DNA of 64,000 bases from assembly GCF_005796105.1 (NCBI RefSeq), contig NZ_VAUO01000003.1, positions 1-64,000 on the forward strand, read 5' to 3'. Positions 48,302 through 60,158 of this stretch are shown here, piece after piece; the first letter of the stretch is position 1, and the number at the start of each line of letters is the position of its first letter. Made by a program: the position numbers and the translations under genes. The notes under the pieces are model-generated. The model saw only the letters and a list, made by a program, of their open reading frames with translations, was not told the origin of the DNA and searched no databases. This DNA is from Pseudomonas mosselii. GTDB taxonomy: Bacteria > Pseudomonadota > Gammaproteobacteria > Pseudomonadales > Pseudomonadaceae.

Positions 48302-49153
48302 TCAGCGACCACGAACCGCTTGTTCCAGCTCGGCGAAGCTCGGACGGTGCTTCGGATACAGCACCTTGCGCCCGAACTCCACGGCCAGCGAAGGCGGCAT
48401 GCCCGAGGCCGAGGCCACCAGCGAGGCCTTGATCGATTCGTAGAGGTTTAGCTCTTCCTTGGCATCGTGCTCCAGGCACTTGGCCAACGGGCCGAAGAAG
48501 CCGTAGGCCGCCAGAATACCGAAGAAGGTCCCCACTAGCGCCGCACCGACGTGCAGGCCGATGGAGGCCTGGTCGCCGTCCCCCAGCGAGGCCATGGTCA
48601 CCACGATACCGAGTACCGCCGCAACGATACCGAACCCCGGCATGCCGTCAGCGATGCCGGTTACCGCGTGGGACGGGTGCTCCAACTCTTCCTTCATGCT
48701 CAGCAGCTCCATGTCGAACAGGCCTTCAAGCTCGTGGGGAGCCATGTTGCCGGTGGACATGATGCGCAGGTAGTCACAGATGTACGCGGTCATGCGCTCA
48801 TCGCCCAACACCGCGGGGTATTTGGCGAAGATCGGGCTGGCCGCTGCGTCCTCGATGTCCCCCTCGATGGCCATCATGCCTTCGCGACGGCTTTTGTTGA
48901 GGATTTCGTATACCAGGCCCAGCACTTCCAGATAGAAAGTATGGGTAAAACGGCTGCCGAACATCTTCAGCGACTTCTTGATTACATGCATGGTCATGTA
49001 ACCGGGGTTCGCCTGAAGGAACGCACCGAACGCCGCGCCCCCGATGATCAGCACTTCGAACGGCTGAATCAGTGCCGCAATCTTGCCGTGGGAAAGGACG
49101 TAGCCGCCGAGCACGCTCGCGAATACGACGATGATGCCGATAATTTTAGCCAT
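48302..49153 (-). CDS. motA: Flagellar stator protein MotA
   Basis: 283 residues with four membrane spans and a long cytoplasmic loop that touches the rotor. KIIGIIVVFASVLGGYVLSHG (TM1) and MPGFGIVAAVLGIVVTMASLG (TM3) are diagnostic, with PPSLAVEFGRKVLY near the end. With MotB it forms the proton channel. A FliA-type promoter lies 65 bases upstream of its ATG. Confidence 0.95.
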   Translation of the reverse strand: MAKIIGIIVVFASVLGGYVLSHGKIAALIQPFEVLIIGGAAFGAFLQANPGYMTMHVIKKSLKMFGSRFTHTFYLEVLGLVYEILNKSRREGMMAIEGDIEDAAASPIFAKYPAVLGDERMTAYICDYLRIMSTGNMAPHELEGLFDMELLSMKEELEHPSHAVTGIADGMPGFGIVAAVLGIVVTMASLGDGDQASIGLHVGAALVGTFFGILAAYGFFGPLAKCLEHDAKEELNLYESIKASLVASASGMPPSLAVEFGRKVLYPKHRPSFAELEQAVRGR

Positions 49154-49217
49154 AGGTTCAGAGCACTTGCTGTCGTGGTCAGGGTCGGGGACGGGAGCCT
49201 TAAAACTCTTCTTCTAC

Positions 49218-49244
49218 TTATCGGCAGAACTGCGCCAGACTATA
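49218..49244 (-). promoter_or_regulatory. FliA (sigma-28) promoter of motAB
   Basis: On the minus strand TATA, 15-base spacer, GCCGATAA. The -10 is an exact match to the FliA consensus, the -35 has one mismatch (TAAA expected). It lies in the 130-base gap divergent from the HDOD gene. Confidence 0.75.
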
Positions 49245-49283
49245 GCCACTCAAAGCGAAAAGCCAGTTCGGACTGATGTCAAT

Positions 49284-50819
49284 ATGCCAATTGAAACCAA
49301 GGTGCCAGCTCAGGCGCCGACAAGTCTAGCGGCCTGGGTAAAGCTGCTCGACAGTGTTCGAGTGCCGGTCCCGAAAGAAAGCCACGACCGCGTCCTGCAA
49401 GCCATCAACGACAGCCGCAGCTCGCTGCGTGATATCGCCGAACTGATGCAGGACAGCCCCGCACTGGTGCTGTGCGTGCTGCGCGAGGCCAATCACCCAA
49501 CCAACGCCAGCCAGGCGGAGCCAGCCGAAAGCCTGGAAATCGCCATCAACCGCCTGGGCCTTGAGCGCACTAGCCAATTGCTGGCGCGCCTGCCCGCCGT
49601 ACCCGGCGACGACATTCCGCCCGTCTTGCGCCAGTTCCTGTTGATCAGCCAGCATGCCACCCAGCAGGCCAACGGCCTGTTCGCCAGCCGCCTGGCGCGC
49701 CTGTGGCAGGAAATCCACTGGGGTAGCCTGCTGTTCCTGTCGCCGCTGTGGGCCATGGCCCTGGCCTACCCGAAGTTGCTCGACGCCTGGGAGCTGCGGG
49801 TCATCCACAAGGGCGAGGACGCCGCCGAGGTCGAGCAGCAGCTATTCGGCGTGCGCCTGATGGAGTTGTGCCAGGCGGTCGCCGAGCACTGGCGCCTGCC
49901 CGGCTGGGTCACCCAAGGCTACCGCTTGCTGCTCGAAGAGCGCGAACAACTGGCCCATGTGCTCAATATCGCCCGCGAAGTCGAGCCGCTGGAGCAACAG
50001 CATCGCCTGGACGAAGAGCCGGCCCTGCGGGTGTGGTTCAACCAACCGCGCAACACCGCGCTGCTGGCCAATGGCATCGCCCTGGCCGCGCAGGTCGGCT
50101 GGGCCAACCCGCATCTGTTGCGCTGGCAGCTGCTGACCGCGCTGTACCTGCAAACTTCGCTGGAGGACGTGCAACAGCAGGTCCACCAGCAGGCTGCCGC
50201 CAGCGCCCGTCATCACGCACGCCATGCCCTGTTCCACCCAGCCGAGGCGTTGATCTGGCCCTGGGATCAACGCCGTCCGCACCCGGACATGCTCACCCCT
50301 GCGCCACCCAACAGTGAACACCTCGCCCACTGGCGCAGCCTGTGCCAGAACCTGCTGGCCCAGCCCAGCCCGTTCAGCAATACCATCCACCTCACGACCC
50401 AGGCCCGTGAAGCGCTACAAGCGTGCGGCCTGGAGCGCATCATGCTGCTGAGCCTGGACAAGGCCAGCGACTACCTGCGCGTGCAACAGATCGCTGGCCT
50501 GCCGAACGAGGCCAGCACCATGGCCCTGCCGGTGGCGCAGAACAAACTGCTGCAAAAACTCATGGGGCAGGCCGGGCAACTGCGCATCACCCCAGATAAC
50601 CATGCCCAGCTTGCGGCGCTGCTGCCCGCCCCGCTGCGCGCATTCTTCCGCAGCGAGCACCTGCTGATGCGTTCGCTGGCGGTCAACAACCAGGTGCTGA
50701 TGCTGGCAGTGGCCGACCAGAGCGGTAAACCGCTCTCCGATGTCAGCGTGCAAGCGTTCGGCAAAACCGCACAATGCATCGAGCGTGCCCTGGCCATGTT
50801 TGCCAATCGCAATGCGTGA
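49284..50819 (+). CDS. HDOD domain protein with GAF-like C-terminal region
   Basis: 511 residues. The first part (about 20-230) fits an HDOD domain: SSLRDIAELMQDSPALVLCVL and EIAINRLGLERTSQLLARLP, which lacks the metal-binding His/Asp of active HD enzymes. The last part (about 355-505) has a mixed alpha/beta pattern resembling a GAF sensor (ERIMLLSLDKASDYLRVQQI ... LAVNNQVLMLAVADQSGKPL). HDOD proteins act in signalling and motility control; the role here is unknown. It is divergent from motAB and shares the promoter gap, suggesting a link with motility. Confidence 0.75.
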   Translation: MPIETKVPAQAPTSLAAWVKLLDSVRVPVPKESHDRVLQAINDSRSSLRDIAELMQDSPALVLCVLREANHPTNASQAEPAESLEIAINRLGLERTSQLLARLPAVPGDDIPPVLRQFLLISQHATQQANGLFASRLARLWQEIHWGSLLFLSPLWAMALAYPKLLDAWELRVIHKGEDAAEVEQQLFGVRLMELCQAVAEHWRLPGWVTQGYRLLLEEREQLAHVLNIAREVEPLEQQHRLDEEPALRVWFNQPRNTALLANGIALAAQVGWANPHLLRWQLLTALYLQTSLEDVQQQVHQQAAASARHHARHALFHPAEALIWPWDQRRPHPDMLTPAPPNSEHLAHWRSLCQNLLAQPSPFSNTIHLTTQAREALQACGLERIMLLSLDKASDYLRVQQIAGLPNEASTMALPVAQNKLLQKLMGQAGQLRITPDNHAQLAALLPAPLRAFFRSEHLLMRSLAVNNQVLMLAVADQSGKPLSDVSVQAFGKTAQCIERALAMFANRNA

Positions 50820-50863
50820 GCCTTGCGCTACAATCGCCCCTCTTTCCACCCCGGAGACCGTGG

Positions 50864-51673
50864 ATGACTGATTTTTCCGGATTGCCGCTGGTGATCGAAG
50901 CCGCCGATCTGCTGCCACGCCTGGATTCGCCTGAGTTGATCCTGGTCGACCTGAGCAGCGCCAACCGCTACGTCAGCGGGCATATCCCCGGGGCGCGCTT
51001 CGTCGAGGGCAAGCGTACCCAGCTCGGCCAGCCGCCAGCACCTGGCCTGCTGCCGGCGCTTGGCGACCTGGAAAAGCTGTTCAGCGAGTTGGGGCACCGT
51101 GACGATGCGGTGTACGTGGTGTACGACGACGAGGGCGGCGGCTGGGCCGGGCGCTTCATCTGGCTGCTCGACGTGATCGGCCACCGCCACTACCACTACC
51201 TCAACGGTGGCATCCAGGCCTGGCCGGCGGACCGGTTATCCACCGATGTGCCGGCCGCAGCAACAGCGCCGGTTCGCCTGCACCTGCGCAGTGAACCGAC
51301 CGCCACCCGCGAGTACCTGCAAAGCCGCCTGGGCGCCGATGACCTGGTCATCTGGGACGCTCGCGGACCGCAGGAGTTTACCGGCGAGAAGGTCCTGGCG
51401 GCCAAAGGCGGGCACATCCCCGGAGCCATCAACTTAGAATGGACCACCGGCATGGACCTCAACGACCACCTGCGCATCCGCAAGGATATCGCCCAGGTGC
51501 TCGAACAATCGGGCATCACCCCTGACAAAGAGGTGATCACCCACTGCCAGACCCACCGCCGCTCCGGCTTCACCTACCTGGTGGCCAAAGCACTCGGCTA
51601 CCCACGCATCAAGGCCTACGCAGGCTCCTGGAGCGAATGGGGCAACCACCCGGACACGCCTGTCGAAGTTTAA
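50864..51673 (+). CDS. Sulfurtransferase with two rhodanese domains
   Basis: 269 residues, two rhodanese domains (about 15-130 inactive, 150-265 active). The catalytic cysteine is Cys228 in HCQTHRRSG, giving the six-residue active loop CQTHRR. It moves a sulfane sulfur from thiosulfate or similar donors. ATG at 50864. psd starts 14 bases after its stop, a pairing I have seen in other pseudomonads. Confidence 0.88.
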   Translation: MTDFSGLPLVIEAADLLPRLDSPELILVDLSSANRYVSGHIPGARFVEGKRTQLGQPPAPGLLPALGDLEKLFSELGHRDDAVYVVYDDEGGGWAGRFIWLLDVIGHRHYHYLNGGIQAWPADRLSTDVPAAATAPVRLHLRSEPTATREYLQSRLGADDLVIWDARGPQEFTGEKVLAAKGGHIPGAINLEWTTGMDLNDHLRIRKDIAQVLEQSGITPDKEVITHCQTHRRSGFTYLVAKALGYPRIKAYAGSWSEWGNHPDTPVEV

Positions 51674-51687
51674 GGACATTCCACCTA

Positions 51688-52551
51688 ATGAAATCCCGTC
51701 TGTTCATCATCAGCCAGTACCTGCTGCCGCACCACCTGCTGTCGCGGCTTGCCGGCTGCGTCGCCGAATGCCGCGCACGCTGGTTCAAGAATGCCTTCAC
51801 CGCCTGGTTCGCCAAGCGCTACCAGGTGAACATGTCCGAAGCGCTGGTCGAAGACCTCAGCGCCTACGAACACTTCAATGCCTTCTTCACCCGCGCCCTC
51901 AAGCCCGGCGCCCGCCCGCTGGACGAAACCCCGGACGCGGTGCTGTGCCCGGCCGACGGCGCAGTCAGCCAGTTGGGTCCGATCGAGCACGGTCGCATTT
52001 TCCAGGCCAAGGGCCACAGCTTCAGCGCGCTGGAGCTGCTTGGCGGTGATCCGGCGCTGGCGGCGCCGTTCATGGGCGGCGAGTTCGCCACCATCTACCT
52101 GTCGCCCAAGGACTACCACCGCGTACACATGCCGCTGGCCGGCACCCTGCGCGAGATGGTCTACGTACCGGGCCGCCTGTTCTCGGTCAACCAGACCACC
52201 GCAGAAAACGTCCCCGAGCTGTTTGCCCGCAACGAACGCGTGGTCTGCCTGTTCGACACCGAGCGCGGCCCGATGGCGGTGGTCCTGGTTGGCGCGATGA
52301 TCGTCGCCTCGATCGAGACGGTATGGGCCGGCCTGGTCACGCCGCCGAAGCGTGAGCTAAAGACCTTCCGTTACGACGAAGCCAGCCGCACCCCGATCCA
52401 CCTGGAAAAAGGCGCCGAACTGGGTCGCTTCAAGCTGGGCTCCACCGCCATCGTGCTGTTCGGGCCTGAGCAGGTGAAGTGGGCTCAGACCCTGGGCGCG
52501 GGCTCCGCAGTGCGCATGGGCGAGCTGCTGGCGGTGCCAGCGCAGGCTTGA
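51688..52551 (+). CDS. psd: Phosphatidylserine decarboxylase
   Basis: 287-residue inner-membrane-associated enzyme making phosphatidylethanolamine. It self-cleaves at the LGST motif; Ser252 becomes the pyruvoyl group. [13 protein letters not shown] and [10 protein letters not shown] are conserved. The protein is synthesised as a proenzyme. Probably co-transcribed with the sulfurtransferase. A bidirectional terminator follows. Confidence 0.95.
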   Translation: MKSRLFIISQYLLPHHLLSRLAGCVAECRARWFKNAFTAWFAKRYQVNMSEALVEDLSAYEHFNAFFTRALKPGARPLDETPDAVLCPADGAVSQLGPIEHGRIFQAKGHSFSALELLGGDPALAAPFMGGEFATIYLSPKDYHRVHMPLAGTLREMVYVPGRLFSVNQTTAENVPELFARNERVVCLFDTERGPMAVVLVGAMIVASIETVWAGLVTPPKRELKTFRYDEASRTPIHLEKGAELGRFKLGSTAIVLFGPEQVKWAQTLGAGSAVRMGELLAVPAQA

Positions 52552-52566
52552 TCGCCGCACTAACGA

Positions 52567-52602
52567 AAAAGGCCCAGCATATGCAGTAATGCTGGGCCTT
52601 TT
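52567..52602. terminator. Bidirectional terminator between psd and serB
   Basis: Arms aaaaggcccagcat / atgctgggcctttt, 14 base pairs, 8-base loop, with A and T runs at the ends. Confidence 0.9.
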
Positions 52603-52622
52603 CATGGGAGAGCCGGGTCAGA

Positions 52623-53837
52623 TCAACCGCGCGCGTCGCGGTCGCGCACGCCCAGCAGGTACAGCACCCCATCCAGCCCCAGCGTGCTGATCGCCTGGCG
52701 GGCCGACTGGCGCACCAGTGGCTTGGCGCGGAACGCCACGCCCAGACCGGCCAGCGACAGCATCGGCAGGTCGTTGGCGCCATCGCCCACGGCAATCGTC
52801 TGGTCCAGTTGCAGGCCCTCTTCATTGGCCAACTGCTGCAACAGGTCAGCCTTGCGCTGAGCATCGACGATCGGCTCGACCGCAACCCCTGTCACCTTGC
52901 CGTCGACCACTTCCAGTTCGTTGGCGAACACATAGTCGATACCCAGGCGCGCCTGTACCTGCCGCGCGAAGTAGGTGAAACCGCCCGACAGAATGGCCGT
53001 CTTGTAGCCCAGGCGCTTGAGTTCGGCGAACAGATGCTCGGCTCCCTCGGTCAGGCGTAGCGAGGCGCCGATCTGGTCGAGCACAGCGACATCCAGGCCC
53101 TTGAGCAGCGCCATGCGCTCCTTGAAACTGGCACGGAAATCCAGCTCGCCTCGCATGGCGCGCTCGGTGATCGCCGCGACCTGCTCGCCAACCCCAGCGG
53201 CCTTGGCCAGCTCGTCGATGACCTCGGCTTCGATCAGTGTGGAGTCCATGTCGAACACCGCCAGGCGGCGGTTGCGGCGGAACAGGTCGTCCTTCTGGAA
53301 GGCGATGTCGATGCTCAGCTCATCCGACAGGGCGAAGAACGCTGCACGCAAGGCCTGTGCATCGCTCGGCTCGCCACGCACGGAGATTTCCAACGCCGCC
53401 TTGCCCTTGTCGTGCAGGGCATCAAGCGCCACCCGCGCCGACAGGCGCTCGATACGCTCGATGGTCAAGCCGTACTGGCTGATGATCGCGCTGACGCGCT
53501 GCAACTGCTCAGGGGTGATTCGGCGGCTGAGCAGGGTGACGATCTGCCGAGGTTCGCCCTGGCTGTCGGCCCAGTGCTGGTAATCCGCCTCGGAAATAGG
53601 CGTGTAGCGCGCTTGCAGGTTCAGCTCGTGCGCCTTGCTCTGTACGCTTTGCAGCAGAGCAGTGGCCACTTCGTTGTCGGGAATATCGACCAGGATGCCG
53701 AACGACAGGGTGCCGTGCATCACCGCAAGGCCGATGTCGAGAATGTTCACACCGCCCTGGAGCAGGACGCCGGTGATGGCCGCAGTGAGACCTGGACGGT
53801 CTTCACCAGTGATGTTGATCAGGACGATTTCGCGCAA
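52623..53837 (-). CDS. serB: Phosphoserine phosphatase
   Basis: 404 residues, last step of serine synthesis. Two ACT-like regions (about 1-85 and 95-175) precede the HAD domain with the nucleophile Asp196 and acid/base Asp198 in FDMDSTLIEAE, and GDGANDL near the end. I chose a TTG start at 53837 because GGAG lies 7 bases upstream and the known SerB N-terminus is REIVLINITGEDRPG; the next in-frame ATG, at 53870, has no good ribosome binding site. Confidence 0.9.
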   Translation of the reverse strand: MREIVLINITGEDRPGLTAAITGVLLQGGVNILDIGLAVMHGTLSFGILVDIPDNEVATALLQSVQSKAHELNLQARYTPISEADYQHWADSQGEPRQIVTLLSRRITPEQLQRVSAIISQYGLTIERIERLSARVALDALHDKGKAALEISVRGEPSDAQALRAAFFALSDELSIDIAFQKDDLFRRNRRLAVFDMDSTLIEAEVIDELAKAAGVGEQVAAITERAMRGELDFRASFKERMALLKGLDVAVLDQIGASLRLTEGAEHLFAELKRLGYKTAILSGGFTYFARQVQARLGIDYVFANELEVVDGKVTGVAVEPIVDAQRKADLLQQLANEEGLQLDQTIAVGDGANDLPMLSLAGLGVAFRAKPLVRQSARQAISTLGLDGVLYLLGVRDRDARG

Positions 53838-53972
53838 GACCGGGCTCCGACTTCGATGAAAAATGCCCATTCTACCGATTTTCCGTAGGCATCGGGCGCC
53901 AACGACACTTTGCCGACAAAACTCCGCTCGCTATACTGCGCTCCACTTTCTCGCCATGAAGAGCCGCGCTCT

Positions 53973-55421
53973 GTGAACCGGCCCACGCCCGTCAAACCCG
54001 ACAATTTTTTCCTGATGATCTACCGAGCCCTGAGCCAGCGTCGAATCCCCCTGGCCCTGCGTATCGCCAGCCATAACATCTTTCTGGTGGCTCTGGCCCT
54101 GGTGATCTATGCCTGCGTGATGGGTTTGCAGTTCAAACAGGCCATGCACGAGCAGGCCGATGCCGTCGGGCAGAGCCTGACCACGCAAACCGCCACCTCG
54201 GCCACCGAACTGCTGGTGTCCAATGACATCCTCAGCCTCAACGTGCTGCTCGGCAACCTGGTGAAGAACCCGCTGGTCGCCCACGCCGCCATCTACAGCG
54301 TGGACAACCGTATCCTCGCCGAGGCCGGCCAGCGCCCGCGCAACAGCCTGCTGGGCGAGGCCGAAGGGCTGTACCAGACCAAGATCACCTTCCAGGACGT
54401 GACCGCCGGTCAGTTGCGCATTAGCCTGGACATGAGCCAGTTCCAGCAACCGATGCTCATCAGCCTGCAAAGCATGGGGATCCTGGCAGCGATCCTGCTG
54501 GCGCTGGCGCTCACCCTGAGCCTGCGCCTGGGCCGCTTCATCTCCACCCCGCTCTTGCAACTGCGGGTATGGCTGCGTGACCCGCACCCCTACACGCCTG
54601 CCATCGAGCGCCAGGACGAGATCGGCGACCTGGCCCGCCAACTGCACGCGCGCCTCGCCCCGCCGCCGCCGCCAGAGCCGGAAGAAGAGGACGAGGAAGA
54701 TGACTTCGATGACGCGCCGCCACCGGTAAAGGCAGCGCCACGCGCCAAAGTGATGGCCCATGAGCCTGAAGATGACGACGACGCCTTCGTTGGCCTGATG
54801 GACGACGACACCGCCCCCGCAAAACCGCTCGCTCTCGTGTCGGACGAGCCGCAAAGCAGTGCGGTACTGGCCGTGCAGCTGGGCTCCCAGGAGCAACTGC
54901 GCCGCCTGCCGCGTGCCCGTCTGACCGAGCTGCTCGAGCGCTACCGCGACTGCCTCGAACAGGCGGCCTCGCTGTACGAGGGCGAAGTCCACACGCTGAA
55001 CGACGGCAGCACGCTGCTGCTATTCCACAGCCGTGACAGCGGCGAGGACTACCTGACCAACGCCATCTGCTGCGGTGAGTTGCTGCGCGCCCTGGGTCAT
55101 GCCCTGCAGATCGAGGTGGCCGACAGCGGCATCACCCTGCAACTGCAACTGGGCCTGGTGCTGGCGGACGACCTGCAAGGCATGGATCAGGTCGACCTGC
55201 TGATGACCGAACAGGCCCAGGACGCCCTGGCCCTGTCGCAGCATAGCCGCAACCTGCTGCTGGTGGAGCGCCGTATCAACGACGACGCCCTGCTGCGCCA
55301 GCGCGCACGCATTCGCCCAATCGCAAGCCCCGAGGGCGCCTGCTGCGTGGAGCGGCTGATGGAGCCCTACCCGTCGATGCTCGAGCGCCAGCTGGCGCGG
55401 ATGCACGAACGCAGGACCTGA
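53973..55421 (+). CDS. Membrane sensor-like protein (Smp/AhpA-like) with degenerate cyclase-like domain
   Basis: 482 residues from a GTG start (GAAGAG nine bases upstream). TM1 about 35-53; a periplasmic part (54-165) with NDILSLNVLLGNLVKNPLVAHAAIYSVD cut here as NDILSLNVLL and NPLVAHAAIYSVD; TM2 166-186; a HAMP-like stretch (187-230); a very acidic proline-rich linker (231-282); and a C-terminal domain (about 295-480). The N-terminal half and its position divergent from serB fit the Smp/YtjB (AhpA) family. The C-terminal domain looks like a class III cyclase fold lacking the first metal Asp; LNDGSTLLLF keeps the second. Probably a pseudo-enzyme signalling protein; role unknown. Confidence 0.7.
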   Translation: MNRPTPVKPDNFFLMIYRALSQRRIPLALRIASHNIFLVALALVIYACVMGLQFKQAMHEQADAVGQSLTTQTATSATELLVSNDILSLNVLLGNLVKNPLVAHAAIYSVDNRILAEAGQRPRNSLLGEAEGLYQTKITFQDVTAGQLRISLDMSQFQQPMLISLQSMGILAAILLALALTLSLRLGRFISTPLLQLRVWLRDPHPYTPAIERQDEIGDLARQLHARLAPPPPPEPEEEDEEDDFDDAPPPVKAAPRAKVMAHEPEDDDDAFVGLMDDDTAPAKPLALVSDEPQSSAVLAVQLGSQEQLRRLPRARLTELLERYRDCLEQAASLYEGEVHTLNDGSTLLLFHSRDSGEDYLTNAICCGELLRALGHALQIEVADSGITLQLQLGLVLADDLQGMDQVDLLMTEQAQDALALSQHSRNLLLVERRINDDALLRQRARIRPIASPEGACCVERLMEPYPSMLERQLARMHERRT

Positions 55422-55459
55422 TCCTGCGCAGCCATGCCAGGGATCACGCCCACGGCACC

Positions 55460-55495
55460 CACAAAAAAGCCCGCAACGTTGCGGGCTTTTTTGTG
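55460..55495. terminator. Perfect 36-base palindromic terminator
   Basis: cacaaaaaagcccgcaac followed by its exact complement, with A and T runs at the ends. It terminates both the sensor-like gene and the convergent lipoprotein gene. Confidence 0.92.
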
Positions 55496-55504
55496 GCTCG
55501 AATA

Positions 55505-56212
55505 TCAGAAGCGATAGACTTCCATGTCGGTGCGGATTGGTGAAGCCATCGGAATCTTTGGCTTTTCCGGCTCTTTCTTGACCTGAACCGGCGCGGCCCT
55601 GCGCGGTGCTTCCTCGGCGACAGCCGGCTGGTTGGCCAGCGGCTTGACCGTGGTGCTGAGTTGCTCGGCGAGTTTTTGCAGCAATTGGCCCTGGGCCTGC
55701 ACTTGCGCCGATTCGCTGCCCGCGTGGGGCTGTTCCAGGTGGACGATACGGTTGTCACGTACCTGCCCACGGCGATCCAGCACACGCCATTGCGCATCGA
55801 GGATGGCCGGTTGGTTCTTGCCCGAATCCAGGCGGGTGATGGTCAACAGCACCTGCACATCCGGGGTGAAACCAGCGCTGGCCGGCGCCAGCACCACGCG
55901 CTGGCTGTCCAGGCGCCAGGCCAACTGACGCACCAGCAACTGGTCGATATCCGACGAAAGGCTGCCGGCCCAGCGACCGTCGGTCGCTGCAGTCAGGCTG
56001 CCGTCCGCTTGGCGTTGCAAGAACGTTTCCCGTTGCAGGTAGTCGGCCACCGATACAGGGCCGAGCACCACCGCCATACCCGCCGCCTGCGAGGGCTGGC
56101 CGGGGTCACCGCTGTCGAGCTGATACAACGCGACCGGCTGGTGCATGCTGCATCCGCTCAGGCCAAGCAGGCCCGTCATCAGCAGCGCAAATGGAAGGCG
56201 CAGAAATTTCAT
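55505..56212 (-). CDS. PqiC/YmbA-like lipoprotein (ABC-type transport auxiliary)
   Basis: 235 residues. Lipobox LSGC with Cys21, then a domain with YQLDSGDP, VVLGPVSVADYLQR and WAGSLSSDIDQLLVRQLAWRL, typical of PqiC/YmbA (DUF330), outer-membrane lipoproteins that work with MCE transporters moving lipids. The C-terminus has a Lys/Pro/Glu-rich tail (PVQVKKEPEKPKIP). No pqiA or pqiB gene lies nearby, so it is an orphan copy here. Confidence 0.8.
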   Translation of the reverse strand: MKFLRLPFALLMTGLLGLSGCSMHQPVALYQLDSGDPGQPSQAAGMAVVLGPVSVADYLQRETFLQRQADGSLTAATDGRWAGSLSSDIDQLLVRQLAWRLDSQRVVLAPASAGFTPDVQVLLTITRLDSGKNQPAILDAQWRVLDRRGQVRDNRIVHLEQPHAGSESAQVQAQGQLLQKLAEQLSTTVKPLANQPAVAEEAPRRAAPVQVKKEPEKPKIPMASPIRTDMEVYRF

Positions 56213-56387
56213 TCATCCCATCCAGGCGGCCGTCACAAGACTGACCGCAGTGATACTCATGTGAATTCATCCGGGCGCTCGGCCACGCCGGCGCCGCGAG
56301 GGGCTTATCATCCGCGAAATGACGGCCCGACTCCAGCGTTTCCGCCCGAAACAGCGCTGAAAGTGCCGATTCAGACTACTTGCACGC

Positions 56388-59171
<2,784 letters not shown>

Positions 59172-59175
<4 letters not shown>

Positions 59176-60158
59176 GGGTTGGCACTCCAGCCACCGGACG
59201 GCGCGGCGAAGCGCCAGACGATCGGGCGAACCTCGCCATCGGCGCGCGGCTGGTCGTTGTTGTCCAGGCCGATCCAGGCACCGTCCTTGTCGATCACCAG
59301 CGCCTCGGCCAGCCCGTATGGCTGCTGGTAGCGCCGCGATTCCACCAAGGCGTCGGCGGCGAACGACCAGCAGCGCTCAACCGCGCCGCTGTCGGCATCG
59401 CGCCGGCAGATGCGGTAGGCGTTGCGTTCGAGGGTGAACAATTTATGATCGAACCAGGCCAGGTCGGCGAAATCCCGCGACACCGGACGCGCCTCGGGAA
59501 ATGCCTGGGGCTGCATCTCGACCCCAGCCTCGCTGAGCAGCACGCAGCTGCCTGCACAGGTCCATACCGACTGCTGACGCTGCACGGCCAACAAGCCACG
59601 CCGCTCACGCTCGGCGGCGAGCCACAGACGATCGCCAGCGGGATTGATCGCCAAGCCTTCGAACAGCGCATTGAAGTGCAGCAGCATGCCGCTGGCCCGG
59701 GCTTGGCGCAGCAGCGCCTGATCAATTTTCAACCAGTTTGCCTCGCCGTCGAGCGGCAACTGCAACACCGCCGCCTGGGCCTCGCTGGCGACATAGAGAT
59801 TACCCGCCTGATCGCAGGTGATGCCCTCGAAATCCAGCGCGCCGCCACGCACGAACGAGGCAGCCCAGGTACGGATCTTCAGGCCCCACGGTAGGCCGCT
59901 GTCCGGCGCCTCGGGGGCGCTGAATACCAGCGGCTGAGCCTGCCAGGTGGGGTTGCTCTGGTCGAGCCGGTAGATGCGGTCGTCGTCGCGGTCCGATACC
60001 GTCCACAACGCTCCCCGACAAAGCGCCAGGCCCGACAGGTTGCCACCGTGCATGCCCTCGACCGGATATTCGCCGGTGAGCTTGAGTTCTGGCCACTCGT
60101 CAGCCTGCACCGCAAGCGCCAACAGTGCGAGCCAGCCTGCGAACAGCAGACGAATCAA
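59172..60158 (-). CDS. Esterase-like phytase-family periplasmic protein
   Basis: 328 residues. Signal peptide 1-19 (cleavage after VQA), then a beta-propeller-like body of the 'esterase-like activity of phytase' family (LSGLALCRGALWTVSDRDDD, DFEGITCD, LFEGLAINPAGDRLWLAAER, GLAEALVIDKDGAWIGLDNN). Such proteins lie in the periplasm; substrates are unproven. It overlaps parE by four bases and the protease gene by four bases, so the run is probably translationally coupled. Confidence 0.82.
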
